The translations under genes were made by a program, and so were the position numbers. Positions 17,986-20,000 of a stretch of DNA of 20,000 nucleotides are shown piece after piece; within the stretch, counting starts at the first letter, position 1; every line of letters begins with the position of its first letter. The DNA comes from Methanobacterium sp. BAmetb5 (GTDB lineage Archaea > Methanobacteriota > Methanobacteria > Methanobacteriales > Methanobacteriaceae): assembly GCF_003491305.1 (NCBI RefSeq), contig NZ_CP022706.1, positions 1,060,001 to 1,080,000 of the forward strand, given 5' to 3'. The notes beneath the pieces were generated by a model that did no database searches, was not told the DNA's origin, and saw nothing but the letters and a program-made list of their open reading frames with translations.

Positions 17986-18816
17986 TTATGGTGCGAATCC
18001 CAATAGTTTCAAGGCGTTTTCTGCGGCGACCCTTACTTCCGGTTGTTCATTATTTATGAAACTTCCAACCCGTTCCCTGACTTGAGGGGTGGTAATCCTG
18101 ATCTGACCTAAACTTCGCAGGGTTTCCCATATAATGGGAGGAGGATAGTCACTTTCCAGTATTTCCAGCAGAGGATCAACTGCTTTCTTACTTTTTGTAA
18201 AGCCACTTAAAGCCCGGATGATCTTCCACAAAGTTACCCCGTCACTACCATCATAGTCACGTGTTTCCCTTTCCATATGGGTGAGTAATGCATTTAAAGC
18301 TCTCCTGTCACCTGTTTTGGCGGCAATTGCACCTACTACATCAATGGCCTGTTGAACTTTAAATTCATCACTACTTTCCAGAAAATCTATTAAATATGGG
18401 GTTGCTGGTTTTCCTATCAGGACCATGGTTCTTCCCGCCATATCCCTCACCAATGGAAAACTTTTTTTCCTAAAATAATGGTCAGGGAGCATGATTTCCT
18501 GATTTTTACCAATTCCACCGAGAAGTTCTATTAAATACACTACAGAAGGTTCACCTATTTTAGATAAAGCCTCTGAAATTGCTATTCTGGAATAAAGAGA
18601 TTTTTCAGTGGTCAAAGCAGAGCAAAGAGGCAGAATTCCCCTTTCATCCCCAAGATCTCCCAGTATAACCGCAGCAATAGTTCTTTGCTGGGGATCAGTT
18701 CCCTGTAACATTTCAACTAACCCTTTAAAAGGAAGATCAACATAGGGAGAGATGTCTTCTGTAGATATCTGACCTCTCTTTCTTCTATTCTTTCTCTTTT
18801 TTTCTTCAAAATTCAT
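17986..18816 (-). CDS. HEAT-repeat (PBS-lyase-like) scaffold protein
   Basis: The 276-residue product is built of helical repeats of about 30 residues. Recognisable units include RTIAAVILGDLGDERGILPL (45-64), SRIAISEALSKIGEPSVVYL, AGRTMVLIGKPATPYLIDFL, QQAIDVVGAIAAKTGDRRAL and a final RVAAENALKLLGF. These match the HEAT_2/PBS-lyase pattern with conserved Ala, Gly-Asp and Ala-Leu positions. Such proteins act mainly in protein-protein contact. The first 16 residues are strongly basic (KKRKNRRKRG), which may bind nucleic acid or acidic partners. No catalytic motif is seen. The ATG at 18816 has a GAGGTAGGTAATGG stretch upstream. Convergent with the methyltransferase, divergent from the Nre gene. 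Confidence 0.8.
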   Translation of the reverse strand: MNFEEKKRKNRRKRGQISTEDISPYVDLPFKGLVEMLQGTDPQQRTIAAVILGDLGDERGILPLCSALTTEKSLYSRIAISEALSKIGEPSVVYLIELLGGIGKNQEIMLPDHYFRKKSFPLVRDMAGRTMVLIGKPATPYLIDFLESSDEFKVQQAIDVVGAIAAKTGDRRALNALLTHMERETRDYDGSDGVTLWKIIRALSGFTKSKKAVDPLLEILESDYPPPIIWETLRSLGQIRITTPQVRERVGSFINNEQPEVRVAAENALKLLGFAP

Positions 18817-19179
18817 GTAACCATTACCTACCTCAAATTCCAGATAAAACCTGAAGGGAAGTATGTATCGGTTAGGTTAATAATTTTTAACTAAATTTAT
18901 CAGGAAATTACATAAAATGCTACATGTTTTTAGAATTCAACTCCTGCTTACAATTGAAGGTAGTGCGTTAATTTACCTTCATAAAACTGGTTAAACTATG
19001 AATAAGGCCCGTATAATAGGTTTGGTAAAAATATAAATGGAATAAATAATATACAAAATAAAAGAACTCCCCCAGTAGGAGATGAGAATCATCCGGAATT
19101 GGGGCTTATTCAATTTTTTTATGATTAGTTCTCATTTGCTGGCTAAAATCTTTTTAAAATAAAGGAGATACTTAAACCC
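18817..19179. other. Divergent intergenic region with inverted repeats
   Basis: This 363-base AT-rich gap between the HEAT-repeat and Nre genes has no credible small gene. It holds an 8-bp hairpin, TGAAGGTA/TACCTTCA (18955-18962 and 18974-18981, 11-nt loop), a TATA-like AAATATAAAT (19029-19038) for the Nre gene, and a leader with competing inverted repeats (19063-19135). Confidence 0.5.
19063..19135 (+). promoter_or_regulatory. Structured leader of the Nre gene with alternative pairings
   Basis: ATGAGAA (19082-19088) pairs with TTCTCAT (19129-19135), extended by TCAT/ATGA across a bulge, and encloses a small AATTG/CAATT stem. AGAACT (19063-19068) can instead pair with AGTTCT (19127-19132), excluding the first stem. 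CTCC (19067-19070) can pair with GGAG at 19078-19081 or with the ribosome-binding site GGAG (19164-19167). No known riboswitch class is recognised. Confidence 0.3.

Positions 19180-20000
<821 letters not shown>

Overview
The window looks like chromosome of a methanogenic archaeon of the order Methanobacteriales, probably Methanobacterium or a close relative. This is inferred from content: the start of a coenzyme F430 synthetase-like gene, pyruvoyl-dependent arginine decarboxylase, aIF5A, two-subunit archaeal GMP synthase, an Nre repair protein, DUF2124, DUF447 and UPF0282 proteins, AT-rich TATA-type promoters and Shine-Dalgarno sites ending in GGTGAT. No tRNA, rRNA, CRISPR array or transposase was seen. 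The first 9 kb is ordinary core metabolism; the stretch from about 10.5 to 19 kb is more accessory in character.

Region 1 (1-1920, minus strand) is a tight operon: inositol-phosphatase-like gene, nadK, then the start of cfbE, which runs off the left edge. The first two correspond in order to the two halves of the fused NADP phosphatase/NAD kinase known from Methanocaldococcus. Region 2 (2058-5591) gathers arginine, agmatine and ornithine chemistry around aIF5A: pdaD diverges from the aIF5A gene, followed by speB (agmatinase) and an AgrE/ArgZ-type ornithine cyclodeaminase. Region 3 (5729-9776) holds adenine deaminase, a UPF0282 metallo-hydrolase, and on the minus strand a 46-residue two-helix membrane protein, a DUF2124 protein and a DUF447 FMN-binding protein. 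Region 4 (9943-13547) holds the two GMP synthase subunits, separated by an oppositely oriented 581-residue multi-pass membrane protein gene.

Region 5 (13.6-18.8 kb) is the most unusual. A small Ras-like protein with eroded GTPase motifs is followed by a second, more eroded paralogue that is joined through a Pro/Thr/Asn-rich linker to a C-terminal PII (GlnB-like) domain. The PII domain keeps the T-loop length and the C-loop arginines but has lost the glycine-rich B-loop. Next come a soluble GAF-PAS-HisKA_2 histidine kinase, a class I methyltransferase and, convergent with it, a HEAT-repeat protein. These read as signalling parts, but spacing suggests separate transcription units and no response regulator is present. 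Region 6 (18.8-20 kb) is a 363-base divergent intergenic region with inverted repeats, then the 5' part of an Nre-family DNA repair gene cut by the window end.

Several start codons are reassigned here from Shine-Dalgarno position and family N-termini (7455, 9520, 9943, 13712, TTG at 1080 and 14325). Family assignments come from motif recognition by eye, without database searches.
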